64,000 bases of DNA, from NCBI GenBank assembly GCA_003254925.1, contig QANZ01047505.1, positions 135,316 to 199,315 on the forward strand, given 5' to 3'. Positions 1-12,774 of the stretch are shown here, piece after piece. The notes beneath the pieces were generated by a model. That model did not search any database, was not told where the DNA came from, and saw only the letters and a list, made by a program, of their open reading frames with translations. The translations under genes and the position numbers were made by a program. Each line of letters starts with the position of its first letter. The stretch's first letter is position 1. The stretch comes from Chamaecrista fasciculata. Its lineage: Eukaryota > Streptophyta > Magnoliopsida > Fabales > Fabaceae.

Positions 1-381
1 ACATGTTACACGTCATTAATTCACTATTGCCCATCCACATCAATTATTTTAGTTTATCTTTATCAGCTCGTTACGAGTGAGGCACGTAAATTACTTTTTT
101 CATGTCTTTAAATTTTTTATATATATATTTATACGGCGAAAGTTTTCGATCATTAAAAGCGTATTTACCTTAATTAGGATGATTTCTTTTCACGTTTTGC
201 TTCAGGTTTTTTCGTGACAGATTTGTTACTATTTATGGATTCCATTCCATACGTGGTACAGCAATTTAATTTCTTTTATTTTCTTATAAAAAAATTCTTT
301 TCTTTTAATGAGAATAATCAAACTATCCTTTGGATAGTTTTCTTTTGTATTAATGACATGTTACACGTCATTAATTCACTA
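1..381. repeat. 26-bp direct repeat bounding a 329-bp spacer
   Basis: ACATGTTACACGTCATTAAT and the next 6 bases occur at 1-26 and again at 356-381. The first copy touches the window edge, so its real length and cause are unknown. Between them lies AT-rich non-coding DNA. Confidence 0.6.
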
Positions 382-846
382 GCAACTTTTTTTAAGTTTC
401 AATAAAGTAAAATGTAATTTTAAACTCTTTTTTTTTATCAAGTTGTAAATGAACCAATTATCGTTTTTTTTTGTATTTTTAGTTTCACATATTTATAAAA
501 AGTTGTAGGGTTAGTGTCACCTTCATTTTTGTCTCTATTCTTCCATTAACGTTAACATTGACATGTTGGTGTGACAAGTTTAATGTTAAAGTACAATTTT
601 AATATCTTATATTTGGAGTAAGATGCAACTTTAGTTTTATATCTTCTTTTTCTTTTTTTTATGATTTTGGTGACCTTACCTCAATTTTCTTTCTCCTAGT
701 CAGTTGTCTATGAAATTTAGTTTAGAACTATTGGTTAAACCTATTTATAAAAAGGAGACCAAACCTTTAAAAAAAAAAAACCAAATCTACAAAAAGAAAA
801 ATTAATGACCTGATTTACAATCTGACCAAAAGAGAAGGGATTAAAT

Positions 847-883
847 TTACACTTTAACTTAAAAAAAAATTACACTTTAACTT
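847..883. repeat. 14-bp direct repeat around an A9 run
   Basis: TTACACTTTAACTT at 847-860 and 870-883, separated by nine A. Either a 23-bp tandem duplication or a tail-only micro-insertion. Confidence 0.5.
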
Positions 884-997
884 AAAAAAAATAAGTTACC
901 AAATTTGCAACCTAACCAAATGTATATCCTTAAGTTCATTAGAAGAATAATGTTTATTATTGTATCCGTATCTCTTTATCTTAACTAATATTTGTAC

Positions 998-1459
998 CAG
1001 TGTTGTCATAACCGAACTGGACAAAGACTCGGACAAGTGTTCGGATCACGGTCGGATCGGTTGAATCGGTCGAACCGGATGTTTGGACCGGATGACGTAA
1101 TAAATAATTATTTTTAATATATTAAATATAAACCCTCTATATTTTGTTTTTGGTCTAAGAGATGCATTAAATCTATTAATTTATTAGATAAGTAAAACAA
1201 TTGGTAAGAGAAAGTTAACAGAGCCTCACAGTTGGGATGGTAAAGGCATTGGGAGTGTGGAAAAAGGGCATGGGTTCGATCCTTACAAGGCTTAAAACAA
1301 TTTTTTGTAAAAAAAAAATTGAGAACCGCCAGTCCGGTCCAGCGGTTGGTTTCGGTTTTCTGGTCCAACCATCATTTCGGTTCAAATGGTTGAACCAACT
1401 CGCTTGTGTCTTCGGGTACCGGTCCGACCGGCCGGTCCGGTCCGGTTTTCACATCATTG
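998..1459. mobile_element. hAT-type MITE rich in CCGGTCCGG
   Basis: Starts CAGTGTTGTCATAACCG and ends CGGTTTTCACATCATTG, an imperfect terminal inverted repeat. A perfect 8-bp duplication ATTTGTAC (990-997, 1460-1467) flanks it. CAGTG ends plus an 8-bp duplication indicate the hAT superfamily. GC-rich arms of repeated GGTCCGGT; no transposase. The middle (1225-1300) has a B-box-like GGTTCGATCC, possibly a nested SINE piece. Confidence 0.82.
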
Positions 1460-2323
1460 ATTTGTACCATATCTGTATTCGATAAATTAATATTTGTACC
1501 ATATCTAATATCTGGCATATAATGGGTACCCGAACTATCCAAAAATAATATATATAGGATATGATATTCTAATTCAAAAATTGAATTTATCTAATATCCA
1601 TTAATTAAAATATAATAATTAGAAATCTAATAAAATATATATAATATAATAAAACATTTATATCATAGGGTATTGGATATCGAACATCCTAATTATTCAT
1701 TTATTTTCAGATGGATATTGGAAAGTCAAAGTAATATCCGTACCCACCCGATATTCAATAATTTTTAATTTTTCACTATTTGTTCCCTATTCGATATTCG
1801 ATATCTGACGGATACCAAATATTTTTTTCGAGTGGATTCGGCCCGTCCAAATTGTCATCTCTAACCCACTTTCAAGACTCAATATGACCTCGTTTGATGC
1901 TGATTTTCACTTGATAGAGAAAATATTTGTCAAAAGCAACACATAACTCTAAACTCTTTACATTTAAACTTGAAATGAAAGAAATATGACCATATTTACT
2001 CATTTGATACTATAATAGAACTAAATAACAACATTTAAGACCAATTTGAACATTTGACCAAATAAATTAGCCTTAGATTTCTTCTTTATAACATTTCATT
2101 CTGGTCATAACTAATTTAATTTTATATTCTACAATCATAGAAAATTAAATGAAAAATCAAATAACATTTCATAATGAATCTGGTTCCTCTGCACTTCTCT
2201 ATAGTTGTGGGATAGAGAGATTGAATAGAAAAAATGAAACGCTGAATTTCATTAAAATTACAAACTCATATCACAATTTTACCCCTTACAATTGCTTAAA
2301 TCTAGAGAAATGTATTGATCCAA

Positions 2324-2957
2324 TCAAAATTATTAAGATTGTAGATCGTATAAGATCGAGATCTTAATAAGGTCAACCTTGCCGGATCATATAGAAGATC
2401 GTATTTAGTTAGGATCGGACTAAGATCGCGATTTTCTAGTTAAGATCGTAGGATCGTACGATCCATACGATCAGAGACAAAAAAAAATTTGGCCCAAAAT
2501 GCAGTGTTTTATACATATTTTTTTTTTGGCCTGAGTGTTTTATACATTTTTGTTTTTCAATTTTTAATTTTCTGGCCCAAAACGCATAAGTGAGGCAAAT
2601 TTAGAGTTTCCCTTTCACAAATCACATTTGTCTTTTCACTTTTTACAGTCTCTCATATTCTCTCCGGTTCCCTTTCACTTTTATCTATAGAATCAAAGTT
2701 ATATTGGTTTTTATCTTTATTTGTAAGATGTTTGACACAACAAAGATGTAAATATACTATAAAAATATAAATTTTCAGACATATTTAGAATAAATATAAA
2801 TTGTTACGATCTTACGATCCTAATTGTTAAGATCTTATGATCCTAATTTTTTTGTACAAAAAAAAAAGTTAAGATTTTACGATCCTCGATTCGATTTTAC
2901 GATTCGATTTATTTCTTTTCCGCTCCGATCTTTATTAAGATCTCGATCTTAATAACC
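2324..2957. mobile_element. GATCG-rich foldback element
   Basis: The two ends carry inverted copies of TTATTAAGATYG...GATCTTAATAA, and the arms are dense in GATCGTA/TACGATC motifs. Flanks TTGATCCAA (2315-2323) and TTGATCCCA (2958-2966) match at 8 of 9 positions. A Mutator-type MITE is likely, but the exact ends are uncertain. A micro-insertion sits inside it at 2517. Confidence 0.45.
2503..2547 (-). mobile_element. Micro-insertion CAGGCC-A(n), copy 1
   Basis: A 17-nt insert (2517-2533, T-run then GGCCTG on plus) between perfect 14-bp copies of AGTGTTTTATACAT (2503-2516, 2534-2547). On the minus strand it reads CAGGCC followed by A10 and T. Confidence 0.75.
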
Positions 2958-3672
2958 TTGATCCCAATTACAAAGGATCCAGCTCACTTTCATAATGAGA
3001 CGTATGTCTAAATGGGAGAAAAACTGGCTCAATTGGTATATCAATCAGAAAATGCTTTTGAAGTCTTGATCTTAATCTATGTTATCACTGCTTTTGAAGT
3101 CCATGCATAACTATTGCAGAGACATATATAGAAGATGTAACGAAGTCAGGATAATGCAAATGGCTTTTAAGTTTAAATTACTCGAACTATACATATAGCT
3201 AATATTACCTCACCCACACAATGTACAATAAACCAAACAATTTTTACATAACCTTCTTAGTTAATATCTACACACGAGCCTGCACAAACCTTCACACTAT
3301 TTTTTTTCCCCTATAATTAGATTCTCTGTAATTGACTCCCCTAGGTTTCTCTATAATTCAAAGAGAGATAATGGAGTGAAACGATCCCATCTCTCTCTGA
3401 ATCACCGAGAAATTCAGTGTCAAATTCAAAGAATCTGAACTGCTTTTGTCTGTGATCAGTATACAGATTTGTATCATTAGTAGTTAAACCATGTTTTACA
3501 AAAATCTGGGTTCTTGCTATCAGAAACCTCAAGTTTCCTTTCCCTTTTTACATAAAATTGAAACCTCTGTTTCATATATGTAGTTAAACAGTCATATCCT
3601 TGCCGAAAAAGAGAGTATAGTTTCATGCCAGAGAACCCCTCATTTTTTTTCTTTTTTCTGTTGATGATTATT

Positions 3673-6600
3673 TCATAGTTTATTATTCATCTTGTCCTTC
3701 ACAGAACGGAATGCCTCCTGCATTAATCTTTCGTGCTCTCTAAGCATGTCGTCAATGTTACCGCCCGGTGGCATCAACGGTCCAGATCGGTGCATCCTGT
3801 TTTTCTTCAGCACAAAACCCTGAAATCATATGGAAAAAGGTGAGTACAAAAAATAAATCAACACTATTGTTCTAAGTGGAGGAAAAACCAAGGCCATATT
3901 ACATACAAACACTGTTCTAAATTTCAGGCAATAATATAATGTCATCATGTTGGATGTGAGCAAGTTGAGCTTGAAATAACTTCTATGAAGTGACAAAAAC
4001 AAGTTTATGACTTCTTTGATATCCAGTAACAACTATTGTCACTGCAATGTGAAAAATAGTTCTAACTTTACTCATTTTCCAACATCCAGGGCCGACAACT
4101 AGCTCCTTTTCTACCCTCTCTGTGATATTTTTGCACATCAACAAGATGTAAATTTTGTATTAAATTCTTGCTGTGAGGAATATTAGTATATTACAATTGT
4201 CAGAGACAATCAACAAGTCACCAAAATCAGCCAATGAGCCAATATTTTACGTATATATATATATATATATATATATTAAATTTCCAGACCACCATGTCAT
4301 CTTGAACCAGAAAAGAACCCTACAGCATCTGATAATACCTATAAGGGTCAATTACCACCATCCTGAGGTTTTGTAATCCAAATTTTGAAGAAAATATTTG
4401 TATTGGAGGTTGGAACAATGAACAATTCATTATTACTTAAAAAGTTAAATGTTTGTTTTACCTATATATATACCATATTTTCATAGTGTTCAAAAGTTAT
4501 TCTGGGGATTAGCAAATGCTCTCAACTTCAAAATATCAATTTAATCCTAGTTATGCCTCACAAGTCACAATAATAAGTAAAGCATAATTCAACAATAAAA
4601 ATTGTTCATCGGTATGTTTAACAAAAGATTATTTTGGTCAAGACAAAATTACCACAGGGTGGATTAAGTCATAACAAAACAAACCACAAGGGAGAGTAAC
4701 AAACTAATCTCACATTGAACCATAGGAGGTAAACTGAAACTAACACCATACATAATGATTAGAGTATTGTGTTTAGTTAGACCATTCTATTCTTGGCTAT
4801 TAATTTACACATCACATGGTTGGCTTGGCCACACGATTATAGTGAATTAAAAAGGACAAAACGAAGACCAAGTTACAGTGTTTCTTACCGCTCCAGGTTC
4901 TTTAGCAGGGATGCCTTTGTCCTTTGCAAGACAAGAATTAGAAAAATCTGCTGCTTCCTGGTTTACACTAGATCTCTGCGTCCTCAACACTGGATTCTGC
5001 CTTCTAGAGTCTGATTCGTTAATCAATGACGATCCTGCTGCAGAGGTGTGCATAACTGAAGTAGGATGACCATGGCCATTATGTACAGATAAACTGGTTG
5101 GACCATTATGTTTACCATTGAAGGTTCTAGCATTTGGATTAGCCTGCCATTTTTTTTGCACCCATGAGGATTGAAACATAAATGGTAAAAGATTAGTAAA
5201 CTTCTGTATTTTCACAAGGTTGAATTATTCTTCTAATCTCCGTCATTTTACTTAATTTTTATTTATTCTTTATACTTTAAAAATTAGTAGTGGTTTCCTT
5301 AAAACTAAGAAAAATAAGTTCAGCCCTCCGTTAAACTTTTGTTAGTTTGCCATTAAATTTTGCCAACATAGCCAATCATATACCATCTTCACGCTTTTAA
5401 TATGCAAAATTTATTCCAAGTTTCAAACAAAGGGATAAAAATAGATAATGAAATGAAATTAACTTAAATGTATGGCATGTGAAGCAAAGTATGCAAGAGT
5501 TGGTTGAGATGGCTAAAATTATTAAAAAAAAAAATTCCAAGATGATACATAAAGAATTTAATGGAGGTTCAATGGTAGGGACTAAATTTTTTAAAAAAAA
5601 TAAATTAAATGTAAGAGCTAAATCGAAAATTGAGCAAAACTATAGGCACCAAAAAAATAATTTAACCTTTGCACCAAGATACCTGTACAGACATATTTCC
5701 CTGAGCATTGAAGGTTGGTGTGGGGAGTGCTTTGGTATTCCTTGCACCCCCTGCAACAGACAACGGTGCACGTCTTTTTACAGCTTCAGCATTTTTCCTG
5801 ATATTAAAAAGTATGGTAAATAAAATAATCGCTTGAACATAGTTGAAACTTGGAGGTAGAAATGAAATGGAGAAAGTAATTCTTCAAATCAAAGCCCCTA
5901 AGATGTCAATGTCTATATTTTGCTATAATATGTAAATTGTAAAAGAGAAAATAACAATAAGGTTATTAATGGAACTTAATACCTTTGTGCTTCCTCATCT
6001 CGGCGCTTGGCGTCAAACTCCTTGCTAGTAGGAAGTTTCGGTAGACTTGATGGATCACAGGGTAGGGGATTTGTTGTGAAGAACTAGCATTAAAATTCAA
6101 GAGTACGGATAAATATCCAACAAAGTGGTTAACTCATTGATAAGGTCAGGAAAAGATACAAAACAGTGCTAACAAATTGAACATAATTAGTTTAGAAATT
6201 TTTTTATAGAAGACTTCAATTTAGAGAAACAAGCACCTTTGGCATATTGCAAATTTAAATGTTTTTCTATACAAAAGAAATTATGTTAAAATTAATAAAA
6301 GGTGATTGGATTGCTAACTCCTATAGCAATGAACTTAGACAAATATATTATTTTTTAAATAAAAAAATAAACAGAAAGATTAAAAATTTGGAAATTGGAA
6401 CAATCAGGAAAACCAAAATCTGAAACAAATCTCACAATTAGTTGTGAACAACTAAACTAAAAATAATACCAAGTTCTCATTATAAATTCAAAGGAGGAAA
6501 GGGTTGCCACTACCATTTATCTGATAATTGTGATACATAATATTGAGACTAGACAGTAAAATCAGAGGTCAATAATGGCCAATAATTTATTACCAAAGGA

Positions 6601-9600
6601 GTTCATCAAAGAAAAACTATCTGAAATTTTTCATATTAAGATGCATTTTGGGTTTTGTTTGACCATAAATGGTAAATACAAGTTACAACTATAGGAAAGC
6701 TGGCATCTAGAGATTTAAGCGCATGATAAAAGATTTCTCAGGCTTACCTCACTCTGAAGTGCAGAAGTTGCTGATCCTCGATCATCTGGTTCTATTGCAA
6801 GGAGCTTCTCAACCAAAGCCAAGGCTGCAGGAGGAAAATCTCTAAATGTTTCGGAAACACGGCGTTTGTACTGTCGTTGAGGTTTAAAACTTGTTGCATG
6901 TGGTAATTTTGTTCTCTGCCAAAACTCTTCAGATGGGGAGCCACAAAGCTTAAAAATCTTGTGCATTTGTTCCACCTGAAGATAAGTAATATTGTCAATA
7001 TACAATTGTTATGCAGAGGATTATTGTAGATGAATGGTGGAAATAGTCTTTATTTTTGTTTTTTAGGGAACGAAACCTACAACGCCAATGAGAATTAAAC
7101 ATATAATGTGGCATTCTTACAGTTTTAAGAGAGTATATAAGAATAATTGCTGAAGAAGGAAAATATCTTTATAGAATTAGAAAATGATAAAAAAGCAACC
7201 AACCACAAAAGATATTTTACAAAATAATCATGAACTTTAAGGTTCTCATATACTTCTTAGGCCTATTAAGGATATGTCGAAAGTATGCAATATGCACCAA
7301 AGCTTTACATAGAAATGACTGGCAAATGATGATTCATGTCACAGATCCCAAATAGATTTTAAAAGAAATATGTAACTTTATTGGGCCTGATTACACTTGA
7401 GGAAAATAATCAGGAAATAATCATATTTGATATTTCTATAACAACTAATTCCTGTAAGTTTCATGTTGACAGCAAGACATGAAATTCGGAGATACACTTC
7501 TCACATGTTGCTATAAATGTTTGAACTAGCTGCACAGCGTCCAAGAATCTGAAAAGGGATCATAAGAATCTTATCTTGGAAGAGCAAAAAGACTGATGAA
7601 GAGTCACTCAATTGTTTTACAACCAAATTGTCTACTAAACATGAAGGCTAAAGAACTTAGGGAACATTTTAGAATAAACAACCATTCCATTATGTCATGT
7701 TTTAACTTCTAATCAAACTACAATTCTATCACATTTTCAGGCCAAAGGTTGTGTCTGAATTTTAAAACCATAAATTTCAGATGACAGAAATAACTTGAAT
7801 CCTTCAACTAGGAGGTGTACAATATCAATATTAATCAGAGAGCAATACCTCTGTTCTTCCTGGCATGATAGGCTTTCCAGCCAGCAATTCTGCTAGAATG
7901 CAACCAGCACTCCACAAGTCAATTGCAGCTCCATACTCTGTAGCACCAAGCAAAAGCTCAGGCGGTCTATACCACAGAGTCACAACACGGCTAGTCATTG
8001 GCTCCTTTTTATCAGGATCATAAATAGTTGAGAGACCAAAGTCTGCAATCTTAAGAATTCCATTGCTGTCAACCAGCAGATTTGAACCCTTGATGTCACG
8101 GTGAAGTACACCATGACTATGGCAATGTTCAAGGCCACGGAGTAATTGCTGCATATAACATTTAATCTGCAACCACCATTTAAAAATATATACTGTAAAG
8201 ATAAATTTTCTACAATCAATCAAGAATACATTCTAGTCTTTAGCCACTTGTTTTGCCAAAAAGTTATAAATCCCCTAATAATGTAAAATTCACAATCCTA
8301 ACCTTTCTATAATAAACAATAGAGTAAAGGAACAAGTTGGTCCTTGAATTATTAGGTCTATTTGATTTTACTTCCCAAAATCAGTAAATGAACAGGTTAG
8401 TTTATAAAAATAACAAACTCACTATAAGTTAGTCTTCTAGCAACTGAAAAAAGGACTATTATACAAAGAGTTAGTTATTTCCAGGGACTAACTCCAGCAT
8501 TCACCACTTTCCGAAGTCTGAAGATAAATTAATATAATAATAATTCATTAACAAGTAAACTACCACATCTATTAATGTTTCAAAATAACCACAATGCTGC
8601 TGAAAGATCCTTGAAAGAGACTACCTCATAGAAAGTAAAAAAATCAAGCTTATGAAGACCAAATATGCATTTATGATTCCTTCAAAACTAATTGTTTGTC
8701 TCATAATGTAATTTTCTTTGAATTTCTTTTCAACTTTCTATATAAGAAAGAAACAACTAGTTCAAACAAAAATGGCATCTACCTGAGGCTCAGTGAATTT
8801 TAAGCCAGGTACTATTTCTAGTTCAGCAAGGTCATGTTCCATGCACTCAAAAATAAGATACACGCTGCTAGAAGTCCTTGATGTGATAATGCCCTCAAGC
8901 TTCATGACATTTGGATGGTCAAGTTGACGCAAAATGTAGATTTCCCTAGCCATAAAACGGACACTTTCTGGATCTGAATTTGAAAATCGCACTTTCTTCA
9001 ATGCCACAACTTTACCTGTTTGAGTATCACGAGCCTTAAATACACAGCTATAAGCACCTTGTCCAACCTGCATACATTATCCACTAGAATGTGACCATAA
9101 ACAGCTTATGAGATAATAAATGATGGGAAAACAGCACAAGTAATCAAAGAGATCACAAGGGCACCAAACATGAAGACAAGCTTATGCATACCGGTTTCTA
9201 CATGCCAAGAAGTGTAGAATAGATATGATAAGTCAATAACTAGTTCCCCAAGCATACCCATATCCACTTAGAAAGAACTGCTAAATTAAATTAAGAAAAA
9301 TAAAATTCAGCATCATCAAATAAGAAAGGTAACGTTTTTTATTTTGCTTTTTCAAAACAATAATGTTTATCTTCATGTCTTGAGGAATCACCAAGGGATG
9401 CATGCCACAATGATGGTTTGATTGTCAAACACGTGGTAGACCACCTTATTCTCACATTAGACAATTAGGTATGAAGATCTATTAAACAACTTGTACTGTA
9501 CAATCCTTTCAAAATGAAGAAAAAACTATTTTTACAATTCTCAGGAAGAAATATGCCAATGTACCAATACGCCAGATTGTATATATTTCATTGGACAGAA

Positions 9601-10379
9601 TAACATGCTTATAGCTCAAAGGTAAAGAGCACAGCCCAAAGAGGAACAGCTAGTACATGAACAGAACTGTTATTTTAAAAGATAATGAGAGGTTATATTG
9701 AAAAACAGCTGTTCAAAGATCCATCGACAACAATTTCATCCTGAGGTAAAGCAGATAAATATTAGTTATACTAAATAATCATCATAAGATTAAATATTAG
9801 TCATAATTATCAAAAACAACTCTGAGTGAGCTGAAATACCCAATTCTTATGCAAAATGTGAACCAAACAGAATAAATATACGGATATATTGAGGCAAAGT
9901 AGAAAAAGTGCAGATATGTTAGAACTAACTTGGCCTAACTTCTCGAAAGAGTCTAGCCGTCGAGGAACCCACCCTTTGATGGCATCCCCTGCGACGGAAG
10001 ATAACCATAATGGCCATCCAGCAGCAATATGTTCTCCTTCTGCATTTGGTGTCATGCTAAGTATTCTAGACATCCTTGACTTTCCTTCTCCAATGCCAGT
10101 ATCTAATGTTGTACATTTCTGTCGCTGGACTTTTGTCAGTGTTCCATCAACTACCTTCTCGGATGGTCCATTGAGGGATAATCCCGAATTTGCTTGTGAA
10201 TATTTCTTAAGCACCCGGTTTACTGAACCATTTGTGTCCATGTTGACACCACCTAACTGTACAGGTGAGAGAGCAGGAGGAACTAGTTGTACTGATGACT
10301 TGTCTTTCTCTTTCTCATCGTCTTTTTCTTTCTCAATCTCATCAACTTTATTCTTGTGTTTTGAGCAGATGCTCCCCAT
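3673..10379 (-). CDS. CDK-like serine/threonine protein kinase (At1g54610/At1g71530 group), 8 exons
   Basis: Spliced model on the minus strand: 10379-9930, 9067-8783, 8166-7849, 6975-6748, 6083-5983, 5797-5683, 5143-4889, 3819-3673. All junctions are GT-AG and the frame stays open, giving 632 residues. The N-terminus MGSICSK has Gly2, Cys5 and Ser6, a typical N-myristoylation/palmitoylation site, so membrane attachment is likely. Kinase domain is about residues 145-430: GQGAYS glycine loop (152-157), catalytic Lys174 in VALKK, HRDIKGSN with Asp269, DFG Asp287, and an activation loop whose Thr303 aligns with the CDK activating threonine before VVTLWYRPPE. The FMAREI helix replaces PSTAIRE. The C-terminal 200 residues are a basic, low-complexity tail containing the FFTT..PLPCDPSSLPK..SKEFDAK block of this plant CDK-like group. 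Cyclin dependence is unproven for this group. Exact splice ends of exons 5-8 rest on reading by eye. Confidence 0.93.
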
Positions 10380-11340
10380 ATTCTTAACCTACAACCCCTT
10401 CTCTACAAAAGGGTATTTCTAACAATCTATGACCACCTTCTTCGAAAATTGTTCGTTTTAAGAACTGGGTACACTGCCACCGTTCTAACTCTTATAATCA
10501 CTCAGCCATTTGCCTTAAAAAACATGTTTGGGTTTTCAATGTTGAAGCCAAAGACGACCATATCAAAGGGAAGCCTAGGTGTTTCAGGTTCTGCTTATAT
10601 GATCAAAATCAACCTTACAAAAAAATTAAAACTAAAATAAAACATGATGCAATATACCAATTCTTCCCCAGAATAAACTCAAAAATCGTATTTCACAAAA
10701 TCTATTAAATGCGTAATCACCGGATCCCCAGCTTCCAGTACCTCAATTAGAATTCAGACTTTTTGAACGTAAATTGAAAACCACTTTCCCAAAAGGAAGA
10801 AAAAAAAAATGAGTAGGAAATCCCAGAAGGTGTTGTTTTAATTCAAAAGAAAAGGGCTAGATGAGAATAAGACAGGGGTTGGTTTTTTAGAAGAAAGATG
10901 AGAAATGCTAAAACCTTGACCAGAATTTCCTGCACAGAACATTGAAGGTCACAATGAACAAACACCTAAATGTTCTCGAATGCAGGGCTTCTGGCCGGTC
11001 ATTCACGATGATAGCAAATTTCTTCTTCTTCCCTCGCTGATTTCAACAGCAAAATCAAAATCAAAAGGGGGGAAAAAGAAAAAGGGATCAAAATTCAACT
11101 CCAGTTCCTTGTATACACAGCAAAACAGGGAGGGAAATTGAAGGTGAGGAGGATTAGGAAGGACATTAATGGAAAATTAAAAAAAATTAGAAAAAATTAG
11201 GAAAAAGAAAAATCTAGGGTATTAGGTTGGAATTGGGGATGCGGGTAGGTTCGAGCGAGAGAGAGAGAAAGATAGAGAGGGTTTTTCGGGGCGTGTAAGA
11301 GCCCCGAGAATTGCGAAGCACCGAACATTGTGAAGATTTG
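10380..11340 (-). promoter_or_regulatory. Leader and promoter-proximal region of the kinase gene
   Basis: Upstream of the kinase start on the minus strand. It contains a CT-rich stretch (GA-rich on the plus strand, 11257-11280) typical of plant 5' leaders, and a GC-rich inverted repeat at 11287-11306, CGGGGC / GCCCCG around an 8-nt loop. The distance to the ATG suggests a long leader, possibly with an intron. I cannot place the start of transcription. No other open frame here looks real. Confidence 0.4.
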
Positions 11341-12112
11341 ACAGAGTGAAGCGTTACCGTGTGTGTTTCTCTATCGTTGTCGCAGTTCTTTCAAGATTTT
11401 CTTCTTCTTCTTCGCCTGAAACCACAGATTGCAATATGCATAATCGAATTGCATAGTAGAAGTGAATAATGAAATTGCATGGATTGCTAGCTCCCATTGT
11501 TATTCTTAGTTTCTTAGCTTTCGCCATGAAACGAAACGAAACGAAGAAGAGGGCAATATTACGTGAAGAATTCAATAGCTAGTATGTATCGCACTAACAT
11601 GTAATTCTTCTTAGAGTGTCCAAGTGTTCACTGACACGTGGCAATAAAGTATACGAAGAAGTCCATTCTGTTTTTTGTTTCTTTTGGTAAGGTATAAAAA
11701 GTCCAGTTATTGCGTTTGTGACGTGTGTGTCAAACTAACTAACCATAGTCGTTTATACTTTCCATTTCCAGTAAACTAATAATTTAGTCTTTAAAAATTA
11801 TTAAATTGATAATTCAATCTTTAAAACATTGAAATATACAATTAATTATAAAAGATTAAAATGATATACTCTTTAGTCCCTTAAAAATTAAAATGATATA
11901 CTTTTTAGTTCATAAAAAAACTAATAAGTATATTATTTTAATTTTTCAAATATTAAATTGTATATTTTAATCTTTCAAGAATCGAAATATTAAATTGGTG
12001 ATTTTTCAATGATCAAATTATTAGTTTACTTTTTTTATCCTTTTTATTACCCTCAAAGTATTTCTTTTGTAGTTAAATTTTAAGTTTCTTTTCAATACGT
12101 TTTGTCTTTTTT

Positions 12113-12295
12113 TTTTATGAAATTATGAATTTCTTCCGCCTATTCGTGTAATAGTTCAGATGAAGACTAATTCTATCGAGTCAAGGAGTAAAAAATTTAA
12201 AATTCTCCCAACAATATTAACTCTAAGAATCGAACTTAGGTCCTCTGACTGCAACTCGTCAATTACTTTACTAAACCATTATATTGTTGATTGGA
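12113..12295 (-). mobile_element. Diverged SINE of the same family
   Basis: The minus strand contains AGTCAGAGGACCTAAGTTCG (B box), ATTGTTGGGAGAATTTT, TTAGTCTTCATC and ACACGAATAGGCGGAAG, followed by an A-run (T-run on plus at 12107-12116). Related to the copies at 33257 and 33590. Confidence 0.6.
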
Positions 12296-12485
12296 AAAGT
12301 GAGAGTTTTCTCTTTTTTTTTTTTTCATTTTGCAATTGAGAGAGTTATCTATATATAAAAAGTATTACATGAAAAAATTTAAAAAAATAGTTATTTTTTA
12401 TATAAAAAAAATCATAATAAATGAAAAGCATTGTATAAGTATCAATAATCCATTAAGTTGTGACAATATTTTTTGGAGTTAAAAG

Positions 12486-12531
12486 AACTTTTAAATAATT
12501 TTTTTTTGGCCTGAACAACTTTTAAATAATT
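12486..12531 (-). mobile_element. Micro-insertion GTTCAGGCC-A(n), copy 2
   Basis: A 16-nt insert (12501-12516) between perfect 15-bp copies of AACTTTTAAATAATT (12486-12500, 12517-12531). Minus strand reads GTTCAGGCC then A7. Confidence 0.78.
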
Positions 12532-12774
12532 TAGTAATTAGTTGTATGTATATATAACACATAAACATTTTGTTTTTCTAACTAATTTATACTTATCAAT
12601 CTTTTTCAAATATGTTAGATTTAACACACACACAACACATGTATATATATAGTTACATATATATAACAGCTATATATAGCATTTTTTGAATGATAATAAT
12701 AAACCTCATAAAACACTTTAAAATCACATAGATTCGTGTTGATCGCATAAGTAGTTATAGGAAGAAGGTAGGTG

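Larger units (their letters stand above)
1468..3672. other. Intergenic, repeat-derived
   Basis: Apart from the GATCG foldback, the GGATATYGAATATC-like tract (1500-1850, repeated TATCCGTACC/ATATTGG motifs) looks like an old repeat. The kinase 3' untranslated region probably covers about 3340-3672. No credible gene. Confidence 0.4.
11580..12770. other. Intergenic between kinase and steroleosin
   Basis: AT-rich with GGTCTTTAAAAATT-type repeat arms (11780-12040), a SINE relic and a micro-insertion. No gene seen. Confidence 0.4.

Noticed and set aside
1225-1300. tRNA-like stretch with GGTTCGATCC
   Set aside because: No complete cloverleaf; lies within the hAT MITE and is at best a SINE remnant.
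5479-5823. 114-codon plus-strand frame
   Set aside because: It reads antisense across kinase exon 6 and its intron; Lys/Asn-rich low-complexity start.
9889-10422. 177-codon plus-strand frame
   Set aside because: Exact antisense of kinase exon 1.
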